Origin: Bacteroidota bacterium
Lineage (GTDB): Bacteria; Bacteroidota; Bacteroidia; Chitinophagales; Chitinophagaceae
Direction of reading: 5' to 3'
NCBI GenBank assembly: GCA_016706595.1
Contig: JADJJH010000010.1
Location: forward strand, 36,924-100,923
Length of the DNA: 64,000 nt
Below, piece by piece: positions 1-9,353 of this stretch. Position 1 is the stretch's first letter, and each line of letters starts with the position of its first letter. The notes under the pieces are model-generated. The model worked only from the letters and a program-made list of their open reading frames with translations, had not been told where the DNA came from and did no database searches. A program made the position numbers and the translations under genes.

Positions 1-534
1 TTAGGCACAGGCGTTGGCAGTGGATTTGTAGCCAATGGAAAGATGATTTACGGACATGATGGTTTTGCAGGTGAATTAGGACATACCATTGCCATACGTG
101 ATGGCCGATTATGTGGTTGCAGCCGAAAAGGTTGTTTAGAAACTTACACATCGGCAACCGGTATTGTAACTACAGCCTATGAGTTTTTATCAAATAGCGA
201 AACGTCAAGTTTGTTGCGTTCTGCTATACATATCAATGCAAAAACAATCTATGAAGCCGCTGTGAAAGGCGATGAATTAGCTTTGCAAATATTTGATTAT
301 ACCGGCAAAATTCTAGGACAAAGTTTGGCGGATGCGGTGGCTATTACAAGTCCGGAAGCCATAATATTGTTTGGTGGATTAGCACAAGCAGGTAAGTATA
401 TTTTTGAACCTACCTATCGATACATGCAAGATAATCTGTTGATAATTTATAAGGATAAAGTAAAACTGTTGCCATCTGAATTAAAAGAAGGCGATGTAGC
501 GATATTAGGAGCTGCTGCATTAGTTTGGAACTGA
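1..534 (+). CDS. ROK-family sugar kinase, C-terminal part
   Basis: The gene is cut by the window start; reading frame 1 is open from base 1, so the first visible residues (LGTGVGSGFV) precede the first ATG at 43. The text matches the ROK signature (glycine-rich segment, then GELGH) followed by the CGCSRKGCLE cluster, whose His and Cys residues bind structural zinc in this family. ROK proteins phosphorylate glucose or N-acetyl-hexosamines with ATP; a glucokinase role is the usual assignment, but the substrate cannot be read from this fragment. No DNA-binding domain can be assessed because the N-terminus is missing. Confidence 0.9.
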   Translation, partial: LGTGVGSGFVANGKMIYGHDGFAGELGHTIAIRDGRLCGCSRKGCLETYTSATGIVTTAYEFLSNSETSSLLRSAIHINAKTIYEAAVKGDELALQIFDYTGKILGQSLADAVAITSPEAIILFGGLAQAGKYIFEPTYRYMQDNLLIIYKDKVKLLPSELKEGDVAILGAAALVWN

Positions 535-540
535 TGTGTT

Positions 541-629
541 ATTACGAATTAAAGGTGATAATCACGAATTACGGAAATCAATTACGAATTACGGGATTTT
601 CATAACATAATTACGAATTCGTGATTTTT
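541..629. repeat. Degenerate ATTACGAATTA repeats
   Basis: The words ATTACGAATTA, CACGAATTACGG, ATTACGAATTACGG and ATTACGAATTCGTGA follow each other at irregular spacing between the kinase stop and the regulator promoter. This is simple-sequence intergenic DNA; no open reading frame or RNA gene is visible. Confidence 0.6.
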
Positions 630-670
630 AATGGTATATACACTTAACAATTACATAATCCTATAAGAAG

Positions 671-700
671 TTGCGAAAGCAAAGTTCAAGCTTACTTTTG
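671..700 (+). promoter_or_regulatory. Bacteroidota-type promoter of the response regulator gene
   Basis: TTG at 671-673 is separated by 19 bases from TACTTTTG at 693-700, an exact match to the Bacteroidota consensus TTG/TAnnTTTG. Transcription should begin near 706-708, leaving only about 5-7 untranslated bases before the ATG at 713. Confidence 0.75.
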
Positions 701-712
701 TAAAAACCTTGT

Positions 713-1390
713 ATGGAAAATAAGTTTGGAAAAGTGCTGGTAGTTGATGATGAAAAGGATATTGTTCAAATCATTAAGTATAATCTCGAAGCTCACGGCT
801 ACGAAGTAGAAACCGCTTCAAATGGAGTAGAGGCTTTAACGGTTGCGGCAAAGTTTAAACCTGAAGTGATTTTACTAGATGTGATGATGCCTCACAAAGA
901 TGGTATTCAAACCTGCATAGAAATGCGCGCAAATCCAGAATATGATAATACCATTGTCATTTTTTTAACGGCACTTTCTGATGAGGCTTCCGAAATACGT
1001 GGTTTAGAGGCTGGAGGAGATGATTATATTTCTAAGCCTATCAAGCCAAAATTACTCATGTCGCGTGTTCACTCGGCATTCAGAAGAATTCAAAAAGGCG
1101 ATTCAACGATATTAATGTTCAAAGATTTGGAAATTAATCGCGAGAAATTTTTAGTTATTTTCAAAGGAGAAGAAATCAAACTACCTCGAAAAGAATTTGA
1201 ATTGTTTGCTTTGTTAGCATCCAAACCAGGTAGAGTATTTTTACGAAATGAAATTTTGAACTCCATTTGGGGAAATGAAGTCATAGTAGGAGATAGGACC
1301 ATAGACGTTCATGTACGAAAAATACGACAAAAATTGAATGAAGATTATATTCAAACTATCAAAGGCGTCGGCTACAAATTTGAAGCTTAG
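713..1390 (+). CDS. OmpR/PhoB-family response regulator
   Basis: This 225-residue protein has a receiver domain followed by a winged-helix DNA-binding domain. Visible receiver residues are the acidic pair Asp12/Asp13, the phospho-acceptor Asp56 in ILLDVMMP, Thr86 and Lys108 (SKPIKP). The C-terminal half carries the OmpR-type motifs RTIDVHVRKIRQKL and TIKGVGYKF. It is followed after 270 bases by a histidine kinase on the same strand, which is its likely partner. PhoB/PhoP-type control is a family guess; nothing in the neighbourhood (no pst or phoU genes) fixes the signal. Confidence 0.93.
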   Translation: MENKFGKVLVVDDEKDIVQIIKYNLEAHGYEVETASNGVEALTVAAKFKPEVILLDVMMPHKDGIQTCIEMRANPEYDNTIVIFLTALSDEASEIRGLEAGGDDYISKPIKPKLLMSRVHSAFRRIQKGDSTILMFKDLEINREKFLVIFKGEEIKLPRKEFELFALLASKPGRVFLRNEILNSIWGNEVIVGDRTIDVHVRKIRQKLNEDYIQTIKGVGYKFEA

Positions 1391-1476
1391 GTCGATTATA
1401 TAAACCCTGATACTTCTTGATACTAATTTTTTAGATCCATATTGACAAAAGTCAACATTACCAATAGCTAACGGCA

Positions 1477-1524
1477 TTAAAAAATTGAAAGCTCTGTTTG
1501 CCGACAGGCAAGCTCATTTTTTAA
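1477..1524. other. Nested hairpin between regulator and kinase genes
   Basis: Outer arms TTAAAAAAT (1477-1485) and ATTTTTTAA (1516-1524) enclose a second stem TTGCC/GGCAA (1498-1511) with a GACA loop. It could weaken read-through from the regulator gene into the kinase gene. The rest of the 270-base gap shows no gene. Confidence 0.45.
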
Positions 1525-1660
1525 GGCTGAGGAGGAAATCTTGGTTATTGAGAAGGCATATATGTCAATTCTAAAAACTGCTTTTGAGAATAGCGAAACT
1601 CCAGAGATTTTGAGCGAACGCTTTTAAAGTACTTACTAATTTTAGCATTATCTTAGTTGC

Positions 1661-2710
1661 ATGTTACAAAGTAAAAATATTTCACCCTCTCAAATAGCCT
1701 TTCTGTTTGCTTCTGTGATTGCAGGTATTACGGTTTTATTATTATTTATTTTTCATGTTCCATGGCTTTCTATTGTAATAGGTGTTGTGGTAATGGCTGG
1801 GATAAGTTATGCAGTGAGCTATTATATCATTGAACGGTTTGTGTACCGTAAAATAAAATTGATTTATAAATTTATTTCGCAAACTAAAGCTACCAAACGC
1901 GAAGAGTTTTATTCGAATGAACTGCTACCGCAAAGAAGTTTTGAAGATGTTGGCGAAGATGTAGTAAAATGGGCTGAAGAGCGAAAAAGTGAAATGGAGC
2001 GCTTACAAAATAATGAAACCTTTCGACGAGAATTTTTAATGAACCTTGCTCATGAATTAAAAACACCCATATTTACCGCTCAAGGTTTTATAGAAACTTT
2101 ATTAGATGGTGCTATCCATGACCCCGAAGTAAATACAACCTTTTTGCAAAAGGCCGGTAAAAGTCTTGATCGCTTAACGGATTTAGTTACAGACTTAGAT
2201 GAAATTTCCAAAATAGAATCTAACCAAGTGCCTATAAACAAAAGTAACTTTGTGATTCAAGAGCTTATACAAGACGTGTACGAAGAGCTATCGCAAAAGG
2301 CAGGTAATAAACACATTAAATTATCTATCAAAAAAGGATGCGAGCAAGATATTGTTGTGTATGCCGACAGGCCAAAGATTAAGCAGGTATTGGTAAACCT
2401 CATTGAAAATTCAATTACGTATGGTAAAGAATATGGAGAAACTACCGCGGGCATCTATTTAGTAGATAATAAAGAAGTTTATATCGAAATAACCGACAAT
2501 GGAATGGGCATATCAGATGAACAAATTGCGAGGGTATTTGAGCGGTTCTTCCGAACCGATAACGCCCGATCACGTCGCGAAGGTGGCAGTGGTTTAGGTT
2601 TGGCCATTGTGAAGCATATTATAGAAGCGCATAACCATAATGTTACTTGCCGAAGTAAAATTGATGTAGGAAGCAGTTTCGGGTTCACAATTGATAAAGA
2701 GCATAAATAA
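1661..2710 (+). CDS. Two-component sensor histidine kinase
   Basis: The 349-residue protein starts with two hydrophobic helices (about residues 11-31 and 36-56), then a short linker and the phosphotransfer helix FLMNLAHELKTPIF with acceptor His131. The ATPase boxes follow in order: N box NLIENS, G1 DNGMGIS, F box FERFFR and G2 GSGLGLAIV. There is almost no periplasmic loop between the two helices, so sensing is probably within the membrane or by a partner, as in PhoR-like kinases. A near-consensus -7 element TATCTTAG lies at 1649-1656, only a few bases before the ATG, suggesting a very short leader. Confidence 0.92.
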   Translation: MLQSKNISPSQIAFLFASVIAGITVLLLFIFHVPWLSIVIGVVVMAGISYAVSYYIIERFVYRKIKLIYKFISQTKATKREEFYSNELLPQRSFEDVGEDVVKWAEERKSEMERLQNNETFRREFLMNLAHELKTPIFTAQGFIETLLDGAIHDPEVNTTFLQKAGKSLDRLTDLVTDLDEISKIESNQVPINKSNFVIQELIQDVYEELSQKAGNKHIKLSIKKGCEQDIVVYADRPKIKQVLVNLIENSITYGKEYGETTAGIYLVDNKEVYIEITDNGMGISDEQIARVFERFFRTDNARSRREGGSGLGLAIVKHIIEAHNHNVTCRSKIDVGSSFGFTIDKEHK

Positions 2711-2961
2711 AAGGTTTGAAAAGAACATGTCGCTTTCACGTTACATACATTCTATTCGACTTGTGAGTAATTAGGTAAACTTTTTATACCATAATAGAAA
2801 CAGAGAAATGTATGTTAGCGATGTTACATCCTACCCTTCCTAGGTAACTATTTTGGTTTAATTTTCGTGAGGTGAGTAAGTGATTTGAAAAAATCTACGA
2901 ATCATGATTTTTATCATTTAATTTCCCCATCGATGTCAGCAAACAAACAGGTGTAGCATAA

Positions 2962-2969
2962 TATCTTTG
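2962..2969 (+). promoter_or_regulatory. -7 promoter element of ccoI
   Basis: TATCTTTG matches TAnnTTTG exactly; a clear TTG -33 box is not seen. Transcription would begin close to the ATG at 2976, giving a nearly leaderless mRNA. A TTG at 2967 lies inside this element and is therefore an unlikely start codon. Confidence 0.6.
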
Positions 2970-2975
2970 GGGGTT

Positions 2976-5399
2976 ATGATAGACCAATTGAAGAAAAGCG
3001 TCGCGTCAACTTCTGCCTCATGCTACCATTGTGGTGAACTTTGTACAACTACGAAAATAGTTTTTGAAGAGAAAGCATTTTGTTGCGCCGGATGTCAATC
3101 GGTATATCAAATTCTTGCAGAGAATAATTTATGCAATTACTATTCCATTACCCAAAATCCAGGTCTTTCGCAGCAAATTCCAAAAGTAAATACCTATTAT
3201 GATTTTTTGGATGAAGCACAAGTCATCGAAAAATTTGTTCATTTTAAGGAAGGCGCCTTGTATCATATCAAATTGCGTATCCCTAATATGCACTGCAGTA
3301 GTTGTATATGGTTATTAGAAAATCTCAATAAACTGCATGCGGGTATTGTTTCGTCAAGAGTTACTTTTCTTGAAAGAGAAATTCAAATTGTGTTTAATGC
3401 AAATGAGGTGTCATTGAAGGAAATTGTAGTATTGCTTAAGAAGATTGGTTATGAACCTAATTTAACGCTAGATGATTTATTGCATCAGGAAGAGAAAAAA
3501 CAAAATCGTTCACAGCTTTATAAAATTGGCATTGCAGGTTTCTGTTTTGGTAATATTATGATGCTAAGTTTTCCTGACTACTTCGCATCTGGTAAATTTT
3601 TGAATGATGGAAATTTGAACTTAACATTCAATTACATAAGTTTAGGTTTGTCGCTCCCTGTTTTACTGTATTGTGCGCAAGAATTTTTTATCAGTTCGTG
3701 GCAGCATCTTAAACAAAGGCGCATCAATATTGATATGCCTATAGCACTAGCTATCCTTATTACCTTTTTAGTAAGTCTTTACATGATTTTAGTGCAAAAT
3801 AAGCTCGGCTTTTTAGATAGCATGAGTGGCATTGTATTTTTTATGTTGTTAGGAAGGTTCTTTCAAAATAGAAGTTATCACTATCTTACTTTTAAACGCA
3901 GCTACGCATCTTACTTACCCATTTCGGTAAATACTTTAGTGGATGGAAATGAAAAAAATATACCCTTAACCTCGGCTGTAATTGGTGACGAAATTTTAAT
4001 TAGGCAACATGAAGTGGTTCCGGCAGATTCGATTTTATTAGATGATAAAGCTTGGTTTGATTATAGTTTCGTAAGCGGAGAAAGTAACTGGATTGAGAAG
4101 TATCCAAACCAAATTATTTATGCCGGTGCCATGCTCACTTCATCGAAAGCACAACTTAAAATATCCAAAACACCATCGCAAAGCTATATCACCCAATTAT
4201 GGAATCGTAACCAAAGTGAAAAGTATGCGAGTAATACATTTTTTACTGCCGAAAAGATTAATTTATATTTTTCGTCAATTGTATTGCTTCTTGGTTTTTC
4301 AGCTTGTATGTATTGGGTATTTGCCGGACAAGCGGCTATTGGTTTAACTGCTTTGGTAACTGTTTGGATCGTTGCTTGTCCTTGCGCTTTGCTATTAAGC
4401 AGTACTTTCACCAACGGAAATTTACTAACCATTTTAGCTGGCAATGGTATGTATGTAAAAAATGCAGAAGTGCTTGAGAAGTTAAAACAAGCAAACACAT
4501 TAGTTTTTGATAAAACCGGTACTTTGACGAATACTCACCAAGCTGAAATTGATTTTATTGGAAGGGATTTATCAGTTCAAGAATACGAAGCTATTTATGC
4601 ACTTAGTAACTTATCAATACATCCTTTAAGTCGATTAATTGCACGCTTTCTAAACCATTATACTCAACACGAAGTGCAAAATTTTTGTTTGTACGAGGGG
4701 AAAGGTATTTCGGGAACTGTGAATGGTTTACAAGTACAAATCGGTTCAGAGAAATGGATCGGAGTTAAGCCCAAACTAAGTTCATCATTTACCCGAGTAT
4801 TTATAAAATTGAATGATGAAATTGTTGGTTTTTTTGAAATAAAAAATCAGTATCGCTCAAACATATTTGATGTGCTTACAAAATTGAAATCAACTTATCA
4901 ATTGCATTTATTGAGCGGGGATAATGATGCTGAGGCACAAACGCTTACCCCATGGTTTGCTAATGGAAAAAATATTCAATTCAATTGTTTGCCCGAAGAC
5001 AAAACGGCTTATATCAAAAGGTTACAACAAGCAGGAAATAAAGTAGTTATGATCGGTGACGGGTTAAACGACGCCAATGCTTTTGAACAAGCTGAAGCGG
5101 GTATTGCGGTCATCGAAAGTGAACATAATTATTTGCCTGCTTGTGATATTATTTTAAAAGCAGAAAGTTTGTCGAAATTGAATTTGATGATGAATTATAT
5201 CCGAAAACTCAATGTTATTTTAATTACATGCTTTGTGATATCCATCGTTTATAACATAGTTGGATTATCCTTTGCCATGCAAGGAAAGTTAACGCCGGTA
5301 GTAGCTGCCATACTTATGCCTATCAGCACAATTAGTATTGTTGGTATCAGTTTTGTATTATCTAACTACTTTGCAAGCAAGCATAAATTATCAATTTAA
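2976..5399 (+). CDS. ccoI: CcoI/FixI-type copper-transporting P1B ATPase
   Basis: This 807-residue P-type ATPase exports or delivers copper for cbb3 oxidase assembly at the cytoplasmic membrane. The N-terminus has a CxxC...CCAGC metal-binding region, followed by a heavy-metal-associated domain (MHCSSC). Further on are the transmembrane CPC motif (VACPCALLL), the phosphorylation site DKTGT, and the hinge GDGLNDANAF. The cysteine-rich N-terminus and the following cco genes identify it as CcoI rather than a general CopA. The ATG at 2976 is preferred to the TTG at 2967, which falls in the promoter. After its stop, 265 bases without a convincing gene precede the next promoter, so it may be transcribed separately from ccoS-ccoH. 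Confidence 0.93.
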   Translation: MIDQLKKSVASTSASCYHCGELCTTTKIVFEEKAFCCAGCQSVYQILAENNLCNYYSITQNPGLSQQIPKVNTYYDFLDEAQVIEKFVHFKEGALYHIKLRIPNMHCSSCIWLLENLNKLHAGIVSSRVTFLEREIQIVFNANEVSLKEIVVLLKKIGYEPNLTLDDLLHQEEKKQNRSQLYKIGIAGFCFGNIMMLSFPDYFASGKFLNDGNLNLTFNYISLGLSLPVLLYCAQEFFISSWQHLKQRRINIDMPIALAILITFLVSLYMILVQNKLGFLDSMSGIVFFMLLGRFFQNRSYHYLTFKRSYASYLPISVNTLVDGNEKNIPLTSAVIGDEILIRQHEVVPADSILLDDKAWFDYSFVSGESNWIEKYPNQIIYAGAMLTSSKAQLKISKTPSQSYITQLWNRNQSEKYASNTFFTAEKINLYFSSIVLLLGFSACMYWVFAGQAAIGLTALVTVWIVACPCALLLSSTFTNGNLLTILAGNGMYVKNAEVLEKLKQANTLVFDKTGTLTNTHQAEIDFIGRDLSVQEYEAIYALSNLSIHPLSRLIARFLNHYTQHEVQNFCLYEGKGISGTVNGLQVQIGSEKWIGVKPKLSSSFTRVFIKLNDEIVGFFEIKNQYRSNIFDVLTKLKSTYQLHLLSGDNDAEAQTLTPWFANGKNIQFNCLPEDKTAYIKRLQQAGNKVVMIGDGLNDANAFEQAEAGIAVIESEHNYLPACDIILKAESLSKLNLMMNYIRKLNVILITCFVISIVYNIVGLSFAMQGKLTPVVAAILMPISTISIVGISFVLSNYFASKHKLSI

Positions 5400-5609
5400 G
5401 TGTATAACAAATGTGGATGTGCAAATAATAGTTCGAGCCTACTCGTTTCGCAGTCAAACAAAACCTTCAAAAAACTTAAATCGCCATTCTCATACATATT
5501 CGAAGTTTATCCCGAAGGTTTTTGGGGAGTGTGGAAGAAATTTGAAGCAAGTTGGTTTTTGCAAAGGACTCAATATGATTTAAATCATGTAGAATTATGT
5601 TTTACATCC

Positions 5610-5640
5610 TTGCACATCAAAACATCACAAAATATCTTTG
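5610..5640 (+). promoter_or_regulatory. Promoter of the cco structural operon
   Basis: TTG at 5610-5612, a 20-base spacer and TATCTTTG at 5633-5640 form a full Bacteroidota promoter. The predicted start point near 5647 excludes the TTG at 5638 as the ccoS start and favours the ATG at 5665. No FNR-like palindrome was recognised next to it. Confidence 0.75.
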
Positions 5641-5664
5641 ACCCCTAATGAATTTTTATTGAAT

Positions 5665-5823
5665 ATGGGTGTAATGATTTTATTAATTGGTTGTAGTTTG
5701 TTAGTAGCTATTGGGTTTTTAGTAGCTTTTGTATTTAATACCAAGCAAGGTCAATTTGATGATATGCATACTCCCTCTGTTCGTATTCTTTTTGAAGACA
5801 AAAAAGAAGAAAAAGCTAACTAA
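5665..5823 (+). CDS. ccoS: CcoS, cbb3 oxidase assembly protein
   Basis: This 52-residue protein has one N-terminal membrane helix (about residues 4-24) and the CcoS tail pattern: a GQFDD segment, then TPSVRILF and an acidic/lysine-rich end. CcoS is needed to insert haem and copper cofactors into cbb3 oxidase. The start was set at ATG 5665 because the promoter lies over the upstream TTG. Only 11 bases separate it from ccoNO, so the two are probably co-transcribed. Confidence 0.88.
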   Translation: MGVMILLIGCSLLVAIGFLVAFVFNTKQGQFDDMHTPSVRILFEDKKEEKAN

Positions 5824-5834
5824 ACATTTATCAC

Positions 5835-7973
5835 ATGGAAATGGAAACTTTCAAGTATGACAATCGAATTGTAAAAAACTTTGCCTATGCCACCATGCTA
5901 TGGGGCTTAGTAGGGATGTTGGTAGGCGTATTAGCCGCCTTCCAATTATATTACCCTGAGTTAAATTTCAAATTGCCTTATACCACTTTTGGGCGTATCA
6001 GACCTTTGCATACCAATGCAGTAATTTTTGCTTTTGTAGGGAATGGTATATTTATGGGTGTGTATTATTCCTTGCAGCGATTATTAAAGGCAAGGATGTT
6101 TAGTGATACCCTCAGTAAAATACATTTCTGGGGTTGGCAATTAATTATTGTATTAGCCGCATTAACGCTAGTGCTTGGCATTACAAGCGGTAAGGAATAT
6201 GCCGAATTAGAGTGGCCAATTGATATTTTGATTGCAATTATTTGGGTAGTTTTTGGTTGGAATATGTTTGGTACTATTATCAAACGCCGCGAAAAACACC
6301 TATATGTGGGTATATGGTTTTACATCGCCACATTTGTTACGATTGCCATGTTACATATTGTAAATTCAATTGAGTTGCCTATCTCATTTACAAAAAGTTA
6401 TTCGGTATATGCCGGTGTGCAAGATGCCTTGGTGCAATGGTGGTATGGGCATAATGCGGTTGCCTTCTTTTTAACTACACCTTATTTAGGTGTCATGTAT
6501 TACTTCTTGCCAAAGGCAGCTAATCGCCCGGTGTATTCATATAGATTATCGATTGTTCACTTTTGGGCTTTGATATTCTTATATATCTGGGCTGGTCCGC
6601 ACCATTTATTGTATACTTCACTTCCAGGTTGGGCCCAATCATTAGGTACCATATTTTCGGTTATGCTTATTGCACCATCTTGGGGAGGAATGTTTAACGG
6701 ATTACTTACTTTACGCGGTGCATGGGATAAAGTACGCGAAGATGCAGTTTTGAAATTCATGGTGGTAGCCGTTACTGCTTATGGTATGTCAACTTTCGAA
6801 GGACCTCTTTTATCTTTAAAAAATGTAAATGCCATTTCGCACTTTACTGATTGGACCGTAGCTCACGTGCACGTTGGTGCTTTGGGCTGGAACGGCTTTT
6901 TAACTTTTGCCATGTTGTATTGGTTAATGCCGCGCTTGTTTAATACCACTATGTACTCTAAAAAATTAATGAACACGCATTTTTGGTTAGGTACATTGGG
7001 TATTTTATTATATGCCATACCGATGTATTGGGCAGGGTTTTCGCAAAGTTTAAGCTGGAGCGAGTTTACACCTGATGGTACCTTACGATATACTTTTATG
7101 GATACCGTAGTTCGCATAAAATTGTTATACTTACTTCGTGGCCTAGGCGGTACTATCTATCTCACAGGATTTATTGTGATGTTGTACAACTTAATTAAAA
7201 CTATCAAAAAAGGTAGCTTGGTTGCCGAAGAGACAGTGAGTGCACCTAAATTAATCAACTCAACTGCCCCTCACGCAGGAGAACATTGGCATCGTTGGCT
7301 CGAAAGACGTCCAATACAATTTTTAATGTTAAGCTTAATTGTTGTTATTATTGGTGGTGCCGTTGAGTTTGTTCCTACCTTCTTAGTGAAATCAAATATA
7401 CCAACCATCGCTAGTGTAAAACCTTATACACCACTTGAATTGCAAGGACGTGATATTTATATTCGTGAAGGATGTTACAATTGTCACTCACAAATGATTC
7501 GCCCATTCAGGCATGAAACTGAACGATATGGAGAGTATTCAAAAGCAGGTGAATTTGTTTACGACCATCCATTCCAATGGGGTTCAAAACGCACAGGACC
7601 TGATTTACACCGTGAGGGCGGAAGAAATCCAAATTCATGGCACTTTAAGCATATGTATGAACCTAGCTGGATAACCACAGGTTCCATCATGCCTGCTTAT
7701 CCTTGGTTGTTCAAAGATGATTTGGATATACTCAATACCGAATCGAAAATTAAGGCGATGAAAACTTTAGGTGTGCCTTATCCTGATGGTTTCGAAAAAA
7801 TAGCGATGCAAGATTTGAAATCACAATCAAAAGTAATTACCGATGATTTACTTCTTGATGACGATGTAAAGAAATTGATTAAAACAGAGGGTATCAAGAA
7901 TATCGAGCAAAAAGAAATCATTGCCATGATTGCTTATTTGCAACGTTTAGGTACCGATATTAAAAAGAAATAA
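5835..7973 (+). CDS. ccoNO: Fused CcoN-CcoO subunits of cbb3 cytochrome oxidase
   Basis: This 712-residue protein joins catalytic subunit I (CcoN, about residues 1-485) to the monohaem c subunit (CcoO). In the CcoN part the histidine-containing segments RPLHTN, WWYGHN, GPHHLLYT and WTVAHVHVGALGWNGF supply ligands to the haems and CuB. In the C-terminal part, after a membrane helix, CYNCH near residues 547-551 binds haem c, followed by the CcoO hallmarks SQMIRPF and SKRTGPDLHREGG. The fusion is the usual arrangement in Bacteroidota, so it is expected rather than new. The enzyme is a high-affinity terminal oxidase for low oxygen. Confidence 0.96.
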   Translation: MEMETFKYDNRIVKNFAYATMLWGLVGMLVGVLAAFQLYYPELNFKLPYTTFGRIRPLHTNAVIFAFVGNGIFMGVYYSLQRLLKARMFSDTLSKIHFWGWQLIIVLAALTLVLGITSGKEYAELEWPIDILIAIIWVVFGWNMFGTIIKRREKHLYVGIWFYIATFVTIAMLHIVNSIELPISFTKSYSVYAGVQDALVQWWYGHNAVAFFLTTPYLGVMYYFLPKAANRPVYSYRLSIVHFWALIFLYIWAGPHHLLYTSLPGWAQSLGTIFSVMLIAPSWGGMFNGLLTLRGAWDKVREDAVLKFMVVAVTAYGMSTFEGPLLSLKNVNAISHFTDWTVAHVHVGALGWNGFLTFAMLYWLMPRLFNTTMYSKKLMNTHFWLGTLGILLYAIPMYWAGFSQSLSWSEFTPDGTLRYTFMDTVVRIKLLYLLRGLGGTIYLTGFIVMLYNLIKTIKKGSLVAEETVSAPKLINSTAPHAGEHWHRWLERRPIQFLMLSLIVVIIGGAVEFVPTFLVKSNIPTIASVKPYTPLELQGRDIYIREGCYNCHSQMIRPFRHETERYGEYSKAGEFVYDHPFQWGSKRTGPDLHREGGRNPNSWHFKHMYEPSWITTGSIMPAYPWLFKDDLDILNTESKIKAMKTLGVPYPDGFEKIAMQDLKSQSKVITDDLLLDDDVKKLIKTEGIKNIEQKEIIAMIAYLQRLGTDIKKK

Positions 7974-8009
7974 GCATAATTCACCCCTTTCGAGGATCAA
8001 TTAATCCAT

Positions 8010-8171
8010 ATGAAATTTATAAATTATCTCAAAACCATCGATGGAGTAAGCGTGTTTCCCATGGTTGCACTCATCATGTTTTTTGCCTTCTTTGTTACCT
8101 TATTAGTAGTGGTATTTAAGGCAGATAAACAAACATTAGATAAAATTAAAAATATTCCATTCGATAATTAA
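8010..8171 (+). CDS. ccoQ: CcoQ/FixQ-like small cbb3 oxidase subunit
   Basis: A 53-codon gene lies between ccoNO and ccoP, starting at ATG 8010 and ending with TAA at 8169-8171. The product has a soluble start (MKFINYLKTIDGV), one strong membrane helix at about residues 15-37 and a charged tail. Size, topology and position match CcoQ, which stabilises the oxidase complex. Its stop and the next ATG (8173) are one base apart, a sign of translational coupling. Confidence 0.8.
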   Translation: MKFINYLKTIDGVSVFPMVALIMFFAFFVTLLVVVFKADKQTLDKIKNIPFDN

Positions 8172-8172
8172 A

Positions 8173-9348
8173 ATGTACGTAATGAAGACTTTAATCAGAT
8201 TTTTCGCCGCAACAGGTTTAGCCCTAGGTTGCATGTTACCAAGTTTACAGGCTGATGCACAAACTGCAACCAAAACAGCTGACAATACATCTTTATGGTT
8301 TAATGGACCATTTATCGTTTTGTTTTTAAGCATCCTTATTTTGCTAAGCGTAATTGCCGTATTGGGTAAAATTGTAAAAACGCTGGTTGAACAAGATACA
8401 TTTGAATTCTTGAGAAATCGTAAATCCACTAAAGTAGGTGCTTTATTGATTGGATTGATGCTGAGTTCAGTTTCAAATTTTGCACAAGAAGCAGTAACCG
8501 CCCCGGTTGTTGCAACAAGCATCATCAATGGTATGGACAATACCCTTTTTTGGACAATGCTTTCAATATTGATGATAGAGTTTATCGTTATCATGATCTT
8601 ACTCAAAGTGCTTGTTTCGTACTTACAGAAGAAGGGATTAATACAACCCATTGCTGTAAACTTACCTAAATGGTTACAATGGAAAACAATGGTTGGTGAT
8701 GATTTGCCTATAGAAAAGGAAGCTGATTTGCTTACGGATCATGACTATGATGGTATTCAAGAATTAGATAACGGCATGCCACCAATGCTGAAATATATTT
8801 TTGTGGCATCCATAGCCGCTGCCGTAATTTATTGGGGCTATTACGAAATGGGATCAGGGCCAACACAATTAGAAGAATATCAAAATGAATTGGTTAAAGC
8901 GGATGCCGATAAAATGGCCTACCTGAAATTAGCAGGAAATTTGGTGGATGAAAACACTGTAAAACTAGTAGACGATGCAGTAATTTTAGCTGACGGTCAA
9001 AAAATTTATGCTACCAATTGTGTTGCTTGTCATGGCGATAAAGGACAAGGTGGGGTAGGTCCAAACTTAACCGATGCAAATTGGATTCATGGTGGTTCTA
9101 TCAATGATATTTTTAAAACTATCAAGTATGGTGTTCCTGATAAAGGTATGCGTGCTTGGCAATCTGAGATTAAGCCTGCCGATATGCAAGCAATATCATC
9201 TTATATTATAAAAGAATTTGGAGGTAAAAATGTAGCGGGTGGGAAAGCTCCACAAGGTGCTGTATATAATGCAGCAGTTACAAATGCCAATACAAATGAT
9301 ACAACTGCCATTGCAGCAATGCCGACTGATTCGGCAAAAACTAAATAG
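8173..9348 (+). CDS. ccoP: CcoP subunit of cbb3 oxidase, single haem c
   Basis: The 391-residue protein begins with a signal-like helix and three more hydrophobic segments, then the CcoP N-domain pattern (DHDYDGIQELDNGMPP) and a further membrane helix (YIFVASIAAAVIYWG). One cytochrome c domain follows, with CVACH near residues 283-287 and a distal Met probably in GMRAW. Proteobacterial CcoP usually has two haem c sites; only one is present here. The N-terminal extension before the cbb3 N-domain is longer than in proteobacteria. ATG 8182 (MKTLIRFF) is an alternative start. The tail after the cytochrome is low-complexity Ala/Thr-rich. Confidence 0.92.
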   Translation: MYVMKTLIRFFAATGLALGCMLPSLQADAQTATKTADNTSLWFNGPFIVLFLSILILLSVIAVLGKIVKTLVEQDTFEFLRNRKSTKVGALLIGLMLSSVSNFAQEAVTAPVVATSIINGMDNTLFWTMLSILMIEFIVIMILLKVLVSYLQKKGLIQPIAVNLPKWLQWKTMVGDDLPIEKEADLLTDHDYDGIQELDNGMPPMLKYIFVASIAAAVIYWGYYEMGSGPTQLEEYQNELVKADADKMAYLKLAGNLVDENTVKLVDDAVILADGQKIYATNCVACHGDKGQGGVGPNLTDANWIHGGSINDIFKTIKYGVPDKGMRAWQSEIKPADMQAISSYIIKEFGGKNVAGGKAPQGAVYNAAVTNANTNDTTAIAAMPTDSAKTK

Positions 9349-9353
9349 ATTTT

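Noticed and set aside
5338..5648. Two overlapping frames of about 80 codons between ccoI and ccoS
   Set aside because: One begins inside ccoI in another frame and both lack motifs; the cco promoter lies across their ends.
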